A stretch of DNA of 42,168 nucleotides from Chitinispirillum alkaliphilum. GTDB taxonomy: Bacteria > Fibrobacterota > Chitinivibrionia > Chitinivibrionales > Chitinispirillaceae. Location of the stretch: NCBI GenBank assembly GCA_001045525.1, contig LDWW01000029.1, positions 1 through 42,168 on the forward strand, in the 5' to 3' direction. A program made the translations under genes and the position numbers. Position 1 is the first letter of the stretch. Every line of letters begins with the position of its first letter. The notes under the pieces were generated by a model. That model searched no databases. It had not been told where the DNA came from and saw only the letters and a program-made list of their open reading frames with translations. This document shows positions 17,617 to 27,071 of this stretch, in pieces.

Positions 17617-19062
17617 ATGAATTTAATAAAGAGTATTTTAATCGTTGTGGTCATTGTATCTGGAGCCTACTCCGGCAATCACTTGGATACTGTTTATCTG
17701 ACGCTTGAACAGTTGCTACTCAATACATTTAATAGCAATCCTCTGATAAGAATCGAACAACTCAATACAGATATCGCTTCTGCAGTTTATAGGGAGAGTT
17801 TTTATGTGTATGAGCCCAGGATTCAGGCTTCTGTGCAAAGTGTAAACAGATCTGATATGTCCGGAGATGAGAATCGCACTCTCGAGGCATCTCTTCAGAT
17901 AACAGAGGAACTTCCAACCGGCACCAAAATCCAGCTTGGTGGAAATGTCACCCCCGCAACATCGATGCAGCAGGGACAGACAACAGAAAATCAGTACAGA
18001 AACACATATGGCCTGACTGTCACTCAGGCCATACTCAGAGGTTTCAATCCATTTGTAAATCTTGCACCGCTGCGCAAGGCTGGCTTGGACATAAATATCA
18101 GACAACAGGAGCTTGCAGGGTATGCTCAGAGGTTGCTTTATGATACAGAAAAAGCGTATTGGGATCTCTATCTCTCGGCTCAGGAACTCGATATCCACAG
18201 ACATTCTCTTGCACTTGCAAAACGGTTGATGCATGAATCCGAAGAGAGATTGAAAGCGGGTAGAATCGCAGCTCTCGATCTGGCTTCGATAAGGGCGGAA
18301 GTGGCTTCCAGAGAGAGAAATCTCATAGATGCAGAAACCGCTCATCTACGCAAGCAGTATCGTCTTGTCTACCTGATGAACAGGCCTGAACTCTGGAGTT
18401 CTTTTATCGTAGCAACAGACACACTTCTCCTGCCGGGCAGTGTCGACTCTCTTGATGATCACATTTCTGTTTCGAAAGTATACAGACCAGATCTCAGACT
18501 TGCCCGCTTCATGCTCAATAAAGGTGAACTGGATTTGATACAGACCCGAAATGGTCTTCTGCCCAGGCTTGATTTTTTCATCTCTCTGCAGGGCTATTCA
18601 TACCAGGAAAGCTTTTCGGATGCCTTAGGCTCCTTTTCTCATTCATCCGGCAGCGTCTCCGGAGGGTTGACACTCAATTTCCCTCTGACCAGCGGAGCGG
18701 CAAGAGAGCGCTACAGACGGGCACGGTTCAGCAGGGAGCAGACCTGCCAGTCACTGACAAATCTGGTGAGGCTGATTGAGTATGAAGTACGCTCTGCATA
18801 TCTTGAGGTTTCAAGGGCACAGAAGCAGATTGATGCTGCGGTTGCATCGAGAACTCTTCAGGAAGAGAAACTTGAGGCTGAGCAGGCAAAACTTATGGCT
18901 GGTAAATCAACAGAATACCTGCTGCTTCAGGCACAGCGTGATCTCACTTTGGCAAAACTCGATGAAGCACGGGCAAGAATCTCACATGTCATGGCTGTAC
19001 TGGATCTGTACATGAAAGATGGCACTCTTCTGGAAAGACGTGGAGTAGATTCAAAGACCTGA
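17617..19062 (+). CDS. TolC-family outer membrane efflux protein
   Basis: The ATG at 17617 has CAGGAG 4-5 nt upstream and yields a clean signal peptide (MNLIKSILIVVVIVSGAYSG), so it is preferred over a longer frame that overlaps the pump. The product is 481 aa. It shows the two-fold TolC architecture: LTLEQLLLNTFNSNPLI starts the first helical repeat, AYWDLYLSAQELDIHRHSLA and LAKRLMHESEERLKAGRIA the second, and NLVRLIEYEVRSAYLEVSRAQKQ the later coiled coils. It forms the trimeric outer-membrane channel for the adaptor and pump upstream, completing the tripartite exporter. Confidence 0.92.
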   Translation: MNLIKSILIVVVIVSGAYSGNHLDTVYLTLEQLLLNTFNSNPLIRIEQLNTDIASAVYRESFYVYEPRIQASVQSVNRSDMSGDENRTLEASLQITEELPTGTKIQLGGNVTPATSMQQGQTTENQYRNTYGLTVTQAILRGFNPFVNLAPLRKAGLDINIRQQELAGYAQRLLYDTEKAYWDLYLSAQELDIHRHSLALAKRLMHESEERLKAGRIAALDLASIRAEVASRERNLIDAETAHLRKQYRLVYLMNRPELWSSFIVATDTLLLPGSVDSLDDHISVSKVYRPDLRLARFMLNKGELDLIQTRNGLLPRLDFFISLQGYSYQESFSDALGSFSHSSGSVSGGLTLNFPLTSGAARERYRRARFSREQTCQSLTNLVRLIEYEVRSAYLEVSRAQKQIDAAVASRTLQEEKLEAEQAKLMAGKSTEYLLLQAQRDLTLAKLDEARARISHVMAVLDLYMKDGTLLERRGVDSKT

Positions 19063-19162
19063 TTTGCACAATTGTATTTTATACAGGTGTTTTGATCCTC
19101 GGTAGGCTTAATTGTACTGAGCTGCTGAAGAGACGTCACCTTTACAGATAGAGGGAAGTTTT

Positions 19163-19840
19163 TTGCGTAGGAAAAAGAAGTTGATTGCTGCTGAAGATCT
19201 GAGTTGCATTGAGGCCGACTGCCCTCTGTGCAAGAGTAAAGGGATATATTTTTATCATAACAGAATACATGTTTATTTCTCCTGCTTGCTCTGCAGAGGT
19301 GTCTTTGTGAACAGAGCTACTCTTCCCGACAGGGAAGCAGAATTGAGCCGGTATAAGGAACACAATAACGATGTCAATGATCCGGGATACCAGAATTTCG
19401 TCTCGCCCATAGTCGAATCTGTCCTAAGGGATTACTCCACTGGTCATGACGGGCTCGATTTCGGGTGCGGTCCGGGGTCGGTTATATCAAAACTGCTTTC
19501 AGATAAGGGGTACAGAATAAATCAGTACGACCCCTATTTCTCACACTCTCCCCATTTGCTAAAAAGAAAATATGATTACATCGTGTGCTGCGAGGTGATC
19601 GAACATTTCTACAATCCGTATAAGGAATTTGCCCTGCTGAGGAAAATATTAAGCGTGGGAAGTGCGCTCTACTGCATGACAGATATTCTTACAGATAAAA
19701 CCGATTTCGGTAAATGGTACTATAAAAACGACAAGACCCATGTGTTTTTCTACAGGCATGAGACATTGGCCTGGATAGGTGAGCAGTTCGGTTTCAGGAA
19801 TATATCAGTAAACAATAGGCTGATAACTTTTTGCGGCTGA
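19163..19840 (+). CDS. SAM-dependent methyltransferase with N-terminal zinc ribbon
   Basis: A 225-aa protein. Residues 20-44 hold two CxxC knuckles (CPLC, CLLC), a probable zinc ribbon. A conserved linker (RYKEHNNDVNDPGYQNF) precedes a class I methyltransferase fold: motif I GLDFGCGPGSV (97-107), QYDPYF as motif II, and YDYIVCCEVIEHFYNPYKEF as motif IV/post-IV. The start is TTG at 19163 with AGGGAAG just upstream; no better start is seen. It lies between tolC and pyrR on the same strand with about 100 bp on each side, so it may be read separately. The methyl acceptor is unknown. Confidence 0.8.
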   Translation: MRRKKKLIAAEDLSCIEADCPLCKSKGIYFYHNRIHVYFSCLLCRGVFVNRATLPDREAELSRYKEHNNDVNDPGYQNFVSPIVESVLRDYSTGHDGLDFGCGPGSVISKLLSDKGYRINQYDPYFSHSPHLLKRKYDYIVCCEVIEHFYNPYKEFALLRKILSVGSALYCMTDILTDKTDFGKWYYKNDKTHVFFYRHETLAWIGEQFGFRNISVNNRLITFCG

Positions 19841-19850
19841 TTTGCATCGG

Positions 19851-19868
19851 CTTTTCAGTCTGAAAAGT
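19851..19868 (+). terminator. Possible weak terminator after the methyltransferase
   Basis: CTTTTC and GAAAAG form a 6-8 bp AU-rich stem around AGTCT, followed by a T-rich stretch (TTGTGTATTACTTTTCTTT). It lies just upstream of the pyr operon. Because the stem is AT-rich, the call is tentative. No second mutually exclusive stem of the kind needed for PyrR-controlled attenuation was seen. Confidence 0.3.
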
Positions 19869-19910
19869 TGTGTATTACTTTTCTTTATATCCCTGATTGA
19901 CTACAACCTT

Positions 19911-19946
19911 AAGGGGAAGTATTTTATGAACTATGAAAAAAATTGA
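19911..19946 (+). promoter_or_regulatory. Ribosome-binding site and six-codon minicistron overlapping the pyrR start
   Basis: AAGGGGAAG (19911-19919) is followed at good spacing by ATG 19926, which opens a six-codon frame (M-N-Y-E-K-N-stop) ending at 19946. The pyrR ATG at 19933 lies inside it in another frame, about 16 nt from the SD core. Ribosomes could load on the minicistron and reinitiate, or choose between the two starts. Confidence 0.4.
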
Positions 19947-20481
19947 ACTTATCATGGACTCTCATGCCCTGGACCTTGCACTCACCCGGATAACTCATCA
20001 GATCCGTGAGAATCATTCTGATTTAAGCAAACTGGCAATTGTTGGTATGCAGACCCGCGGAGTTTTTCTTGCAAAGCGAATAGCTGAGAAGATAAAGAGT
20101 ATGGAGAGCAAGGAGTTACCGGTAGGTGTTCTTGACGCAACGCTTTATCGTGATGATTACCGCACCTCATTAAAACAGCCAAAAGTAAAAGTAACAGATA
20201 TACCTTTTAATACGAATGGTAAGACAATTGTTCTTGTGGATGATGTGCTTTACACCGGTCGAACCGTACGGGCTGCGCTTGATGCTCTGACCGATTTTGG
20301 AAGGCCGGGTATAATACGGCTGGCAGTTTTAATAGACAGGGGGAACAGGGAGCTTCCTATCAGGGCGGATTATGTGGGAAAGAAGATAACCACTCTGGCC
20401 AACCAGGAGGTGGCATTGAATGTGCGTGAGATTGATGATGAAGATTCGTTGTGGTTAATGGAACTGGAGGAAGGTGATTAG
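19933..20481 (+). CDS. pyrR: PyrR: pyrimidine operon regulator / uracil phosphoribosyltransferase
   Basis: A 182-aa protein of normal PyrR length. Type I phosphoribosyltransferase fold with the PRPP loop TIVLVDDVLYTGRTVRAAL (98-116) and family blocks LDLALTRITHQI, VGMQTRGVFLAKRI, LDATLYRDDYR and RLAVLIDRGNRELPIRADYVGK. In Gram-positives PyrR binds UMP and pyr mRNA to promote attenuation and also makes UMP from uracil and PRPP. Here it is first in a pyrR-pyrB-pyrC cluster. No anti-terminator/terminator pair is visible in the 92-bp leader or in the 3-bp pyrR-pyrB gap, so RNA-based control here is uncertain. The unusual start region is described separately. Confidence 0.95.
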   Translation: MKKIELIMDSHALDLALTRITHQIRENHSDLSKLAIVGMQTRGVFLAKRIAEKIKSMESKELPVGVLDATLYRDDYRTSLKQPKVKVTDIPFNTNGKTIVLVDDVLYTGRTVRAALDALTDFGRPGIIRLAVLIDRGNRELPIRADYVGKKITTLANQEVALNVREIDDEDSLWLMELEEGD

Positions 20482-20484
20482 GCC

Positions 20485-21411
20485 ATGGGGCTTGAGATCC
20501 AGCATTTACTGGGATTAGAAAACGTTTCGAGGGAGGATATAAAACTTATCCTCGATACTGCCGACTCTTTTTATGAGGTTCTTCAGAGAGAAATTAAAGT
20601 TGTCCCTACCCTGCGGGGTAAAACTGTTGTAAATCTCTTTTATGAAGATAGTACCAGGACAAGAATATCCTTCGAGTTAGCGGAAAAAAGGCTTTCTGCA
20701 AGTCCGATGAATTTTTCTGCCTCTACCAGTTCGGTGAAAAAAGGTGAAACACTCAAGGACACAATTCGCAATATTGAAGCAATGAAGATTGATATGGTGG
20801 TTGTGAGGCATAGTGCTGCAGGTGTACCCTATTTTCTCACTCAGTGCACCGATGCGGTTATTGTGAACGCCGGTGATGGTCTTCATGAGCATCCTACCCA
20901 GGCACTTTTGGATATGATGACCATACGACAGAAACTGGGAAAACTTCAGGGACTTAAAGTTGCGATAATCGGGGATATTTTCCACAGCCGGGTAGCCCGC
21001 TCAAATGCCTGGGGGATGAAAACCATGGGTGTGGATGTGGTCCTGTGTGGCCCACCAACCCTCTTGCCTCAGCACCCTTACAGTCTGGGAGTTAATGTTA
21101 CGGATAGTGTTGAGGAAGCGATTGAGGGGGCGGACGTTGTGATGATGCTTCGTATGCAGCTTGAACGTCAGTCAAGTGGTGTTTTCCCATCAATACGGGA
21201 ATACAGGGATCGTTATGGTCTTGATCTCGAAAAAATATCAAAACTAAGTAAAGATGCCCTTATCATGCATCCGGGACCGGTTAACAGGGGTGTGGAGCTG
21301 GCATCAACTGTGGCCGACAGTCCAAATTCGGTTATTCTCGATCAGGTTACAAACGGAGTCGCTGTACGGATGGCGGTTCTCTATCTTCTTGGGGGTGGTG
21401 AAAGTGAATAG
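20485..21411 (+). CDS. pyrB: Aspartate carbamoyltransferase catalytic chain
   Basis: A 308-aa enzyme joining carbamoyl phosphate and L-aspartate to give carbamoyl aspartate, the committed step of de novo pyrimidine synthesis. Carbamoyl-phosphate site: STRTR in [20 protein letters not shown]. Other ligands: [30 protein letters not shown] and [12 protein letters not shown] near the end. It begins 3 bp after pyrR and overlaps the preferred pyrC start. No regulatory chain gene (pyrI) is adjacent, so the enzyme probably works without the E. coli-type regulatory subunit, perhaps in a complex with the dihydroorotase. Confidence 0.97.
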   Translation: MGLEIQHLLGLENVSREDIKLILDTADSFYEVLQREIKVVPTLRGKTVVNLFYEDSTRTRISFELAEKRLSASPMNFSASTSSVKKGETLKDTIRNIEAMKIDMVVVRHSAAGVPYFLTQCTDAVIVNAGDGLHEHPTQALLDMMTIRQKLGKLQGLKVAIIGDIFHSRVARSNAWGMKTMGVDVVLCGPPTLLPQHPYSLGVNVTDSVEEAIEGADVVMMLRMQLERQSSGVFPSIREYRDRYGLDLEKISKLSKDALIMHPGPVNRGVELASTVADSPNSVILDQVTNGVAVRMAVLYLLGGGESE

Positions 21412-22747
21412 GAAATCAGCAGGTGCAACAATATACATGCCCCAATTGTCACAGGAGCAGCCATCTTTTGTCTTGAAAAATGGGCGGGTGATTGATCCTG
21501 CAAACAATGTCGATTCAATATGCGATGTCTTTGTTTGTGATGGGCGGATAAAATCGGTGGGTAAAGATATCTCTCAGCAATACAGTGAAACGCGGGTTAT
21601 AGATGTAAAAGGTACCTGGGTTGTCCCCGGGCTTATGGATATGCATGTACATCTCAGAGAACCGGGCAGAGAGGATAAAGAGACAATCTCTTCCGGTACG
21701 CAGGCTGCCGCAGCCGGAGGTTTCACCGCTGTAGCGTGTATGCCAAATACCTCTCCTGTTCTCGATGAAGAGTCAAAGATTCGTTATGTGATTCAGCGGG
21801 GCGAGGGGTGTCCCTGCAGAATCTTTCCTGTCGGGGCGATAACAAAAAATCTGGAAGGGGAAGAACTTACACCCTTCGGTGAGATGATAAAGACCGGAGC
21901 CCGTGCGGTATCCGATGATGGAAAAGCGGTTTCTGACAGCAGGATAATGCGCAATGCATTGAATTATTCAAAATCTTTTAATATCCCTGTAATATGCCAT
22001 AGTGAAGATTCTGATCTGAGCTCCAAGGGACATATGAATGAAGGTTTGGTTTCAACCAGAATGGGGATAAGGGGTATACCGGTTATTGCCGAAGATATCG
22101 GGGTGATGAGAGATATCCTTCTGGCTGAGTACACCGGGGCAAGGATTCATATCGCTCATGTCTCCACAGCCGGTGCGGTAAGGTTGATAAGAGATGCAAA
22201 ACGCAGAGGGGTTAATGTGACTGCTGAAACCTGCCCACACTATTTTACCCTTACCGATGAAGAGATTGGGCTCTACGATACAAATAAAAAGATGAATCCT
22301 CCTCTGAGAACAGCTCTTGACAGAGAGGCCATCATTGAGGGACTCATTGACGGAACCATCGATGTGGTGGCAAGCGATCACGCACCCCACGTTTCGGAAG
22401 AGAAAGATGTGGAGTTTGAAGCCGCTGCATTCGGAGTGGTTGGCCTTGAAACATCTCTGGGTGTAGTGATGACTGTTCTGGTAAAAGAGAATAAACTCAC
22501 ACCTGCACAGATGGTTGAAAAAATGAGTTTAACGCCCAATAAAATTTTGGGAACTGAGGGGGGTACGCTATCGCCAGGTGCACCGGCAGACATCACCGTG
22601 ATCGATCCTGACCGCTCATGGAAAGTTGAACCTGAAAAGTTCTTCTCCAAATCGCGCAATACTGCATTTGAAAATATGCAGCTCCAGGGTGAGGCTGTTT
22701 TTACTATTCTGGATGGCAGAATCGTTTTCGAACGTGAACGTGTTTAG
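21404..22747 (+). CDS. pyrC: Dihydroorotase (type I)
   Basis: Cyclises carbamoyl aspartate to dihydroorotate. The preferred start is GTG 21404, which overlaps the pyrB stop and has a strong SD (GGGGGTGG) upstream, giving 447 aa; ATG 21437 (436 aa) is the alternative but has poorly placed SD. Amidohydrolase motifs are intact: [14 protein letters not shown] (metal ligands), [34 protein letters not shown] and VASDHAPH. The sequence order and length match the class I enzymes that pair with pyrB. Last gene of pyrR-pyrB-pyrC; the rest of the pathway is outside the window. Confidence 0.95.
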   Translation: MNRKSAGATIYMPQLSQEQPSFVLKNGRVIDPANNVDSICDVFVCDGRIKSVGKDISQQYSETRVIDVKGTWVVPGLMDMHVHLREPGREDKETISSGTQAAAAGGFTAVACMPNTSPVLDEESKIRYVIQRGEGCPCRIFPVGAITKNLEGEELTPFGEMIKTGARAVSDDGKAVSDSRIMRNALNYSKSFNIPVICHSEDSDLSSKGHMNEGLVSTRMGIRGIPVIAEDIGVMRDILLAEYTGARIHIAHVSTAGAVRLIRDAKRRGVNVTAETCPHYFTLTDEEIGLYDTNKKMNPPLRTALDREAIIEGLIDGTIDVVASDHAPHVSEEKDVEFEAAAFGVVGLETSLGVVMTVLVKENKLTPAQMVEKMSLTPNKILGTEGGTLSPGAPADITVIDPDRSWKVEPEKFFSKSRNTAFENMQLQGEAVFTILDGRIVFERERV

Positions 22748-22802
22748 CTTTGGTCTGAACTGCTGAAGAGTGCAGATTCAAAAAAACAACGGTTAGTTTA
22801 TA

Positions 22803-24380
22803 TTATAGAATTATTCTGCCAAGGCCGGAAACTCCTGTAACGCTGTTTTCGTTATTGAACAGAGGCTGTTCTGTAATTTCCACTGTACACAGAGAACCGC
22901 CTTTTTTCATCATTTCCACACGGTAAGTTGGTTGTTTTATACCTTTTAGTGAGAGTGAAGTGTGTTCGAGGGCTTTTTTGTTTATGGGGTTATCAGAGAG
23001 GAAATTTTCAAAATTCACCATAAATTCCTCATTCGAATAGCCAAGAGTTGTTTCTATCCCATAGGCATAAGTGAAGACCCCCTCTGTATCGTGCCTGTAA
23101 ATGAAACATCTGGTAAACTGAGATAGTATCTTCATCAGCTTTTCAGAAAAACCGGACAGGTTTTCTGCACTGGTTTTAACCAAAGCAATATCTCTGGTCG
23201 TTTCTGTAATTCCTGTGCTTACACCGTTGATTGTACTTGAAACTTCAGAAATACCCTGGGCAGATTCGGTTACATTTTCAGCCACATCTTTTACACCACT
23301 GCTTACATGACTTACATTTTGTGCAATTTCATTAATGGTGCTGCTTTGCTGCTCAACAGCAACTACAATTGTCTTTGAAATCGTATTCACTTCTTCAATA
23401 ACACTGGTTACCAATTCTATAGCTTTGACAGCAGATTCTGTATCGGCCTGCATTTGTTCTACTTGTTCTGAAATCTCCTTTGTTGCCTTTGAAGTCCCGG
23501 AGGCAAGCTCTTTAACTTCGTTTGCAACTACAGCAAACCCTTTTCCGGCATTTCCGGCACTTGCAGCCTCGATAGTGGCATTGAGGGCCAGGAGGTTTGT
23601 CTGGCTTGCAATTGAGTTTATCAGCTCTACCACCTTACCGACAGATCTTGTTGCGGCACTTAGTCGGTCCATTGATTCTTTACTGGTGCTTGCATGCTTT
23701 GTTGCTTCTTCGGAGATCGCGAGCTCTTTTTGACAATTACCGGCTACTTCGTTGAGTGATGCACTCATCTCTTCCACTGCAGTGGCAACTGAATCAGCTG
23801 AATTAGACATCTCTTCGGCGGCTGTGGAGATAGAATTGATATTAGTAGATGCCTGCTGTGCTGATGAAGCAACGGTAACACTTTGTGTACTCATCTCCTC
23901 GGAGGTGGAGGAGATGTGAATTGATGCAGCCAGAAGCTCGGAAGCTGAAGAGGCTACATTGTCTGCAGTGCTGGTAATATTACCCATCACATCACTGAGT
24001 TTTCCTGTCAGATTGTTAAATGATTCGACCAGGTCTCCAAGTTCATCATTGCCGGCTTTTATATCAAGCTTTTGAGAAAAATCTCCATTACTTAGTTTCT
24101 TGTTAACTTTTACCAATTCAAGCAATGGTGCTTGAATTTTTCTTTTAATATATCTTAGCAGCAATAATAAAACTATTCCCAGAAACGGTACTATCCAGAA
24201 AATGTGTTTCCAGCTTGCAACTGCAAAAATATAGGTTACAAGAGAGGAAAAAAAAGCAAAAGATATAATTGTAAAACTTATAAAGGAAGTAACTGAGCTT
24301 TTAAAAATCATTTTTGTGGTCATTATTAAAGACAAAACAGCTGCAGTCAATGATATTAAATAGATTAAATGCAGGCTCAT
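22803..24380 (-). CDS. Methyl-accepting chemotaxis protein with C-terminal PAS domain
   Basis: A 525-aa receptor. Three or four hydrophobic segments fill residues 1-80 with almost no periplasmic loop. A HAMP domain follows (~80-135, [19 protein letters not shown]). The signalling coiled coil is marked by the conserved tip [20 protein letters not shown] and [15 protein letters not shown]. After the coiled coil, from about residue 420, lies a PAS-like domain ([28 protein letters not shown] ... [21 protein letters not shown]). PAS sensing domains in chemoreceptors normally precede the signalling part, so this order is unusual. AGGAG lies 9 nt before the ATG. It is not next to other che genes. 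Ligand unknown; cytoplasmic or membrane-potential sensing is plausible. Confidence 0.9.
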   Translation of the reverse strand: MSLHLIYLISLTAAVLSLIMTTKMIFKSSVTSFISFTIISFAFFSSLVTYIFAVASWKHIFWIVPFLGIVLLLLLRYIKRKIQAPLLELVKVNKKLSNGDFSQKLDIKAGNDELGDLVESFNNLTGKLSDVMGNITSTADNVASSASELLAASIHISSTSEEMSTQSVTVASSAQQASTNINSISTAAEEMSNSADSVATAVEEMSASLNEVAGNCQKELAISEEATKHASTSKESMDRLSAATRSVGKVVELINSIASQTNLLALNATIEAASAGNAGKGFAVVANEVKELASGTSKATKEISEQVEQMQADTESAVKAIELVTSVIEEVNTISKTIVVAVEQQSSTINEIAQNVSHVSSGVKDVAENVTESAQGISEVSSTINGVSTGITETTRDIALVKTSAENLSGFSEKLMKILSQFTRCFIYRHDTEGVFTYAYGIETTLGYSNEEFMVNFENFLSDNPINKKALEHTSLSLKGIKQPTYRVEMMKKGGSLCTVEITEQPLFNNENSVTGVSGLGRIIL

Positions 24381-24435
24381 AGTTTTATACTCCTGTTGTT
24401 AATGCCTAAGCCACGGAATTCTCTCTTCTCAGATA

Positions 24436-24441
24436 ATTATA
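24436..24441 (-). promoter_or_regulatory. Possible -10 box of the chemoreceptor gene
   Basis: On the minus strand a perfect TATAAT lies about 55 bp upstream of the ATG, inside the palindrome CAGATA-ATTA-TATCTG (24430-24445). The -35 at 17 bp is poor (TGGTAA), so an activator or another sigma factor may be involved. Confidence 0.3.
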
Positions 24442-24603
24442 TCTGATTGGTATGTTAATTACCATCGTTTTTTTGGTTAAAACACAGTTAAACAGAATCT
24501 GCAATGTGGTGATTTAAAAATTGAACTATGTGTAAATGCGAATAAGTAAATTAGCTGATTGCATGCTCGTCAGGTTGGGAGAATTTTTGAGGGGGGGAAT
24601 AGG

Positions 24604-25308
24604 TTATTGAACTGCTGAGTATTTCAGCGTGGTCGTAACTGAATGATTTCTTCCTGAGAGAACAAATTCGATTTTTGTGTTTCTGCTTATCCATTCTGTT
24701 CTAACCGTAAGAAAACCAATCCCTGCGGCAAACCCCCATTTGGATCTGTTATCTTTATACATGTCATTTGTCCAGTCGTGCTGTTCAGCTGCGGGGCTAC
24801 CATAAAGCGGGATAAGATACTCCCTGAGTTCTTCATAATCTCTGAAATATCTGGTAGGATTTGAATTCGGCTGGCTTATATTACAGTGGACCCGTACAAG
24901 CCTGCCCTCTTCAAAAATATAGAAAAGCTGAGTCAGATAGCCAAACATTTCAAGTTCATACTCCAAAGTGTCATCACAGCCCCCTATAAAGGACGCATCT
25001 TCCGCCGCTCTGACCTGCTCTTTTGACATATACCATTTAACAGATCTGAAATTACTTGCTGAGTCCCCGGCAACAAGCTCTATTAGTGAGGACCTCTGTG
25101 AAGAAATTGTTTCTGTACCTGAAAGATCACGGTTGCTTTGTTGTTGAGGATTATTTCCCTGAGATGTCATTTTCCGATCTTCTATAAAATTCCAGGTGCC
25201 ATCACTTTGGAGTCTTACCCGCCTGCCATCCTCTGTGACCGCGATATGATCGGCAAACAAAGCTGAGAAAAGTAAAATGGTGGAAATTATAGATAATCTT
25301 GTGATCAT
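24604..25308 (-). CDS. Exported protein of unknown function
   Basis: A 234-aa protein with a signal peptide (MITRLSIISTILLFSALFA, cleavage before D20). Directly after it comes VTEDGRRVRLQSDGTWNFIE, a short motif found at the start of several small secreted proteins of unknown function (DUF3157-like). A polar Gln/Asn/Ser linker (45-70) leads to a compact domain (~85-225) with a cysteine pair (GGCDDT, VHCNIS) and WTNDMYKDNRSKWGFAAGIGFLTVRTEW. The last domain resembles families that compare predicted and observed stability of secreted substrates only in a general way, so no function is given. The ribosome-binding site is weak. Flanking genes are also on the minus strand but 180-220 bp away. Confidence 0.7.
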   Translation of the reverse strand: MITRLSIISTILLFSALFADHIAVTEDGRRVRLQSDGTWNFIEDRKMTSQGNNPQQQSNRDLSGTETISSQRSSLIELVAGDSASNFRSVKWYMSKEQVRAAEDASFIGGCDDTLEYELEMFGYLTQLFYIFEEGRLVRVHCNISQPNSNPTRYFRDYEELREYLIPLYGSPAAEQHDWTNDMYKDNRSKWGFAAGIGFLTVRTEWISRNTKIEFVLSGRNHSVTTTLKYSAVQ

Positions 25309-25357
25309 GAAAATCTCGCTTAGAATGTGAATCCCTGATATAGTCTACAGTTTATAT

Positions 25358-25379
25358 ACCCTTTTTTCAAGGGGTATTT
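25358..25379. terminator. Possible terminator hairpin
   Basis: ATACCC...GGGTAT forms a 9-bp stem including T-A and T-G pairs, with a TTTC loop. TTTTG follows on the plus strand. It lies between two minus-strand genes, 110 bp downstream of the UPF0149 stop, where the minus-strand tail is not U-rich. Direction is therefore unclear. Confidence 0.35.
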
Positions 25380-25489
25380 TGTCAAAGGGAGTGGTGAGGG
25401 GCGAAGGGCTGCAATGGAGATTGCGAACCCGCTCACTTACTGTGGTGGTCTCGGTAGTTAAATATGGGGTAGTGGTTCAGCTTGAAAGA

Positions 25490-26158
25490 TCAGTTATTAC
25501 CACAACATTTCTTGTACTTTTTTCCGCTTTCACACGGGCACATCTCATTTCTTCCAATCTTTACAAAAGGTGCGGTGGCGTTTGGGATATCATTGTTACA
25601 TTCATATTTTATGTACTCACTCCAAAATTTATGGATCAACGGAATGGCTTTACCAATATAACTATACATTTCACAGTCATTTTCATCCCCAGCATCTTTT
25701 GACCGGTCTGGATATTCACAGTCGTCAAAAAAATGGATTATTGGCGTTAGGAGCACAACTAATTCAGCATCTTCATTAAATTGATATAATAACTCCTCAC
25801 CCCAAAAGACCATTCCTCTCGAAAAACCGCTGCACCATTTCTTAACCCCGCTATTATCATGTTCGGAAAACGGGGTGTCAAGTAAAGGCTCAAAGGTTTG
25901 CGAATCTATTTGAGTAATTATTTCCTCTTCCATTTCAGCAATAAGGGTTTTAACTTTTTCAATTTCGCTGGTCGATTCAAGGACCGGCGTTTCGTCACTT
26001 TTTTTTAAAATGTAGGGTAAATAATCGTCTGTTAACACCATATTGGGGCCAATCTTCAATGCTGTAAGCATTCCATGTACTTCTCCGGGAGTACATACTT
26101 CATCTTCGGGTATTACTGAAAGAGCTTCTTTTAATTCCGACAATTTTTTTTGATTCAT
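25490..26158 (-). CDS. UPF0149 (YecA/YgfB-like) protein with SEC-C zinc motif
   Basis: A 222-aa cytoplasmic protein. The N-terminal ~170 residues show the UPF0149 pattern: TPGEVHGMLTALKIGP, FEPLLD, GVKKWCSGFSRGMVFWGEELL (family signature W..GF..G) and ELVVLLTPIIHFF. The last 25 residues form a SEC-C motif (GRNEMCPCESGKKYKKCCG), the CxCx8CC zinc site also seen at the end of SecA. E. coli YecA has the same layout and has been linked to ribosome/SecA-type binding. SD is poor. It stands alone on the minus strand. The family assignment is strong, the molecular role modest. Confidence 0.9.
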   Translation of the reverse strand: MNQKKLSELKEALSVIPEDEVCTPGEVHGMLTALKIGPNMVLTDDYLPYILKKSDETPVLESTSEIEKVKTLIAEMEEEIITQIDSQTFEPLLDTPFSEHDNSGVKKWCSGFSRGMVFWGEELLYQFNEDAELVVLLTPIIHFFDDCEYPDRSKDAGDENDCEMYSYIGKAIPLIHKFWSEYIKYECNNDIPNATAPFVKIGRNEMCPCESGKKYKKCCGNN

Positions 26159-26340
26159 AACACCAACTTTGTGATTTCAGCCCAATTGTGCATAGTAAAA
26201 GTATCAGAAAATTTGGGGTGCTTATGTTCCCAGAACGTTGTCTGTGCGTCCCCATATGAAAATACTATATTAAACAAGGTCGCTAAAATATATGATATAT
26301 CGCAATTTCAATTAATAGTATAAATAACGGGAGCTTTGCT

Positions 26341-26970
26341 ATGAATTGTCTAATATGCCTGATAGTTGTTCTTTCGATTGTTGTGTCTCATGCCGGGACA
26401 GTCAGTGAATTTATAACTATCGATCAGTTTGGGTACAGACCTCAGGCTGCCAAAATTGCAGTTATAAGAGACCCGGTAATAGGTTTTGATTCACTTAAAA
26501 CATTCACTCCTGGTGCTCAGTATGCGGTGATGGATAACCATAGCGGCGAACAGATATTTACGGGTACTCCTGTTGAGTGGAATGAGGGACGTGTTGATTC
26601 GTCATCGGGCGACAGAGCATGGTGGTTTGATTTCTCATCTGTAGCAGAAGAGGGAACTTACTATATACTCGACGTGGAACAGGATCTCAGATCCCACTCT
26701 TTTGTTATTGCCCCCACTGTTTATGATGAAATTCTTAAGCATGCAGTAAGGACATTTTTTTATCAGCGCGCAGGGTTTGAAAAAGAAGCCCGGTATGCAG
26801 GAGAAGGGTGGGCTGATGGAGCGAGTCATGTCGGCCCTCTGCAGGATATGAACGCCAGATGTTTTTTTGATCAGGACAGGATAATCCCGAAACCGAACGG
26901 GACCTTCATGGAGGGTGGTATGATGCCGGTGATTACAATAAATATTCAGCCTGGACTGCAAATTACATAG
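26341..26970 (+). CDS. GH9 endoglucanase, 5' part (signal peptide and Ig-like domain)
   Basis: A 209-aa frame as read. Residues 1-19 are a signal peptide (MNCLICLIVVLSIVVSHAG). Residues ~22-120 are the N-terminal immunoglobulin-like domain of GH9 enzymes (ITIDQFGYRPQAAKIAVI, WWFDFSSVAEEGTYYI). The start of the catalytic domain follows (YDEILKHAVRTFFYQRAG, VGPLQDMNARCFFDQD). The last ~32 residues after the CAGGA duplication are out of frame and not homologous to anything. On its own this product would lack all catalytic residues. Confidence 0.75.
   Translation: MNCLICLIVVLSIVVSHAGTVSEFITIDQFGYRPQAAKIAVIRDPVIGFDSLKTFTPGAQYAVMDNHSGEQIFTGTPVEWNEGRVDSSSGDRAWWFDFSSVAEEGTYYILDVEQDLRSHSFVIAPTVYDEILKHAVRTFFYQRAGFEKEARYAGEGWADGASHVGPLQDMNARCFFDQDRIIPKPNGTFMEGGMMPVITINIQPGLQIT
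26872..26881 (+). repeat. CAGGA tandem duplication causing the GH9 frameshift
   Basis: Two perfect copies of CAGGA back to back. Deleting one restores the reading frame and the conserved GH9 motif, which makes this the precise frameshift lesion. Short tandem duplications of this type can revert by slippage. Confidence 0.9.
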
Positions 26971-27071
26971 TCACCTTTTTACATGCATATCAGGAGAATC
27001 CCTATGCATGGGGCGATGACTACAATATTCCTGAATCAGGTAATGGGATACCCGACATCCTGGATGAAACC

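Noticed and set aside
23335-23733. 132-aa frame antisense to the chemoreceptor
   Set aside because: It is the expected open antisense frame of a Ser/Thr/Ala-rich coiled coil; no independent support.
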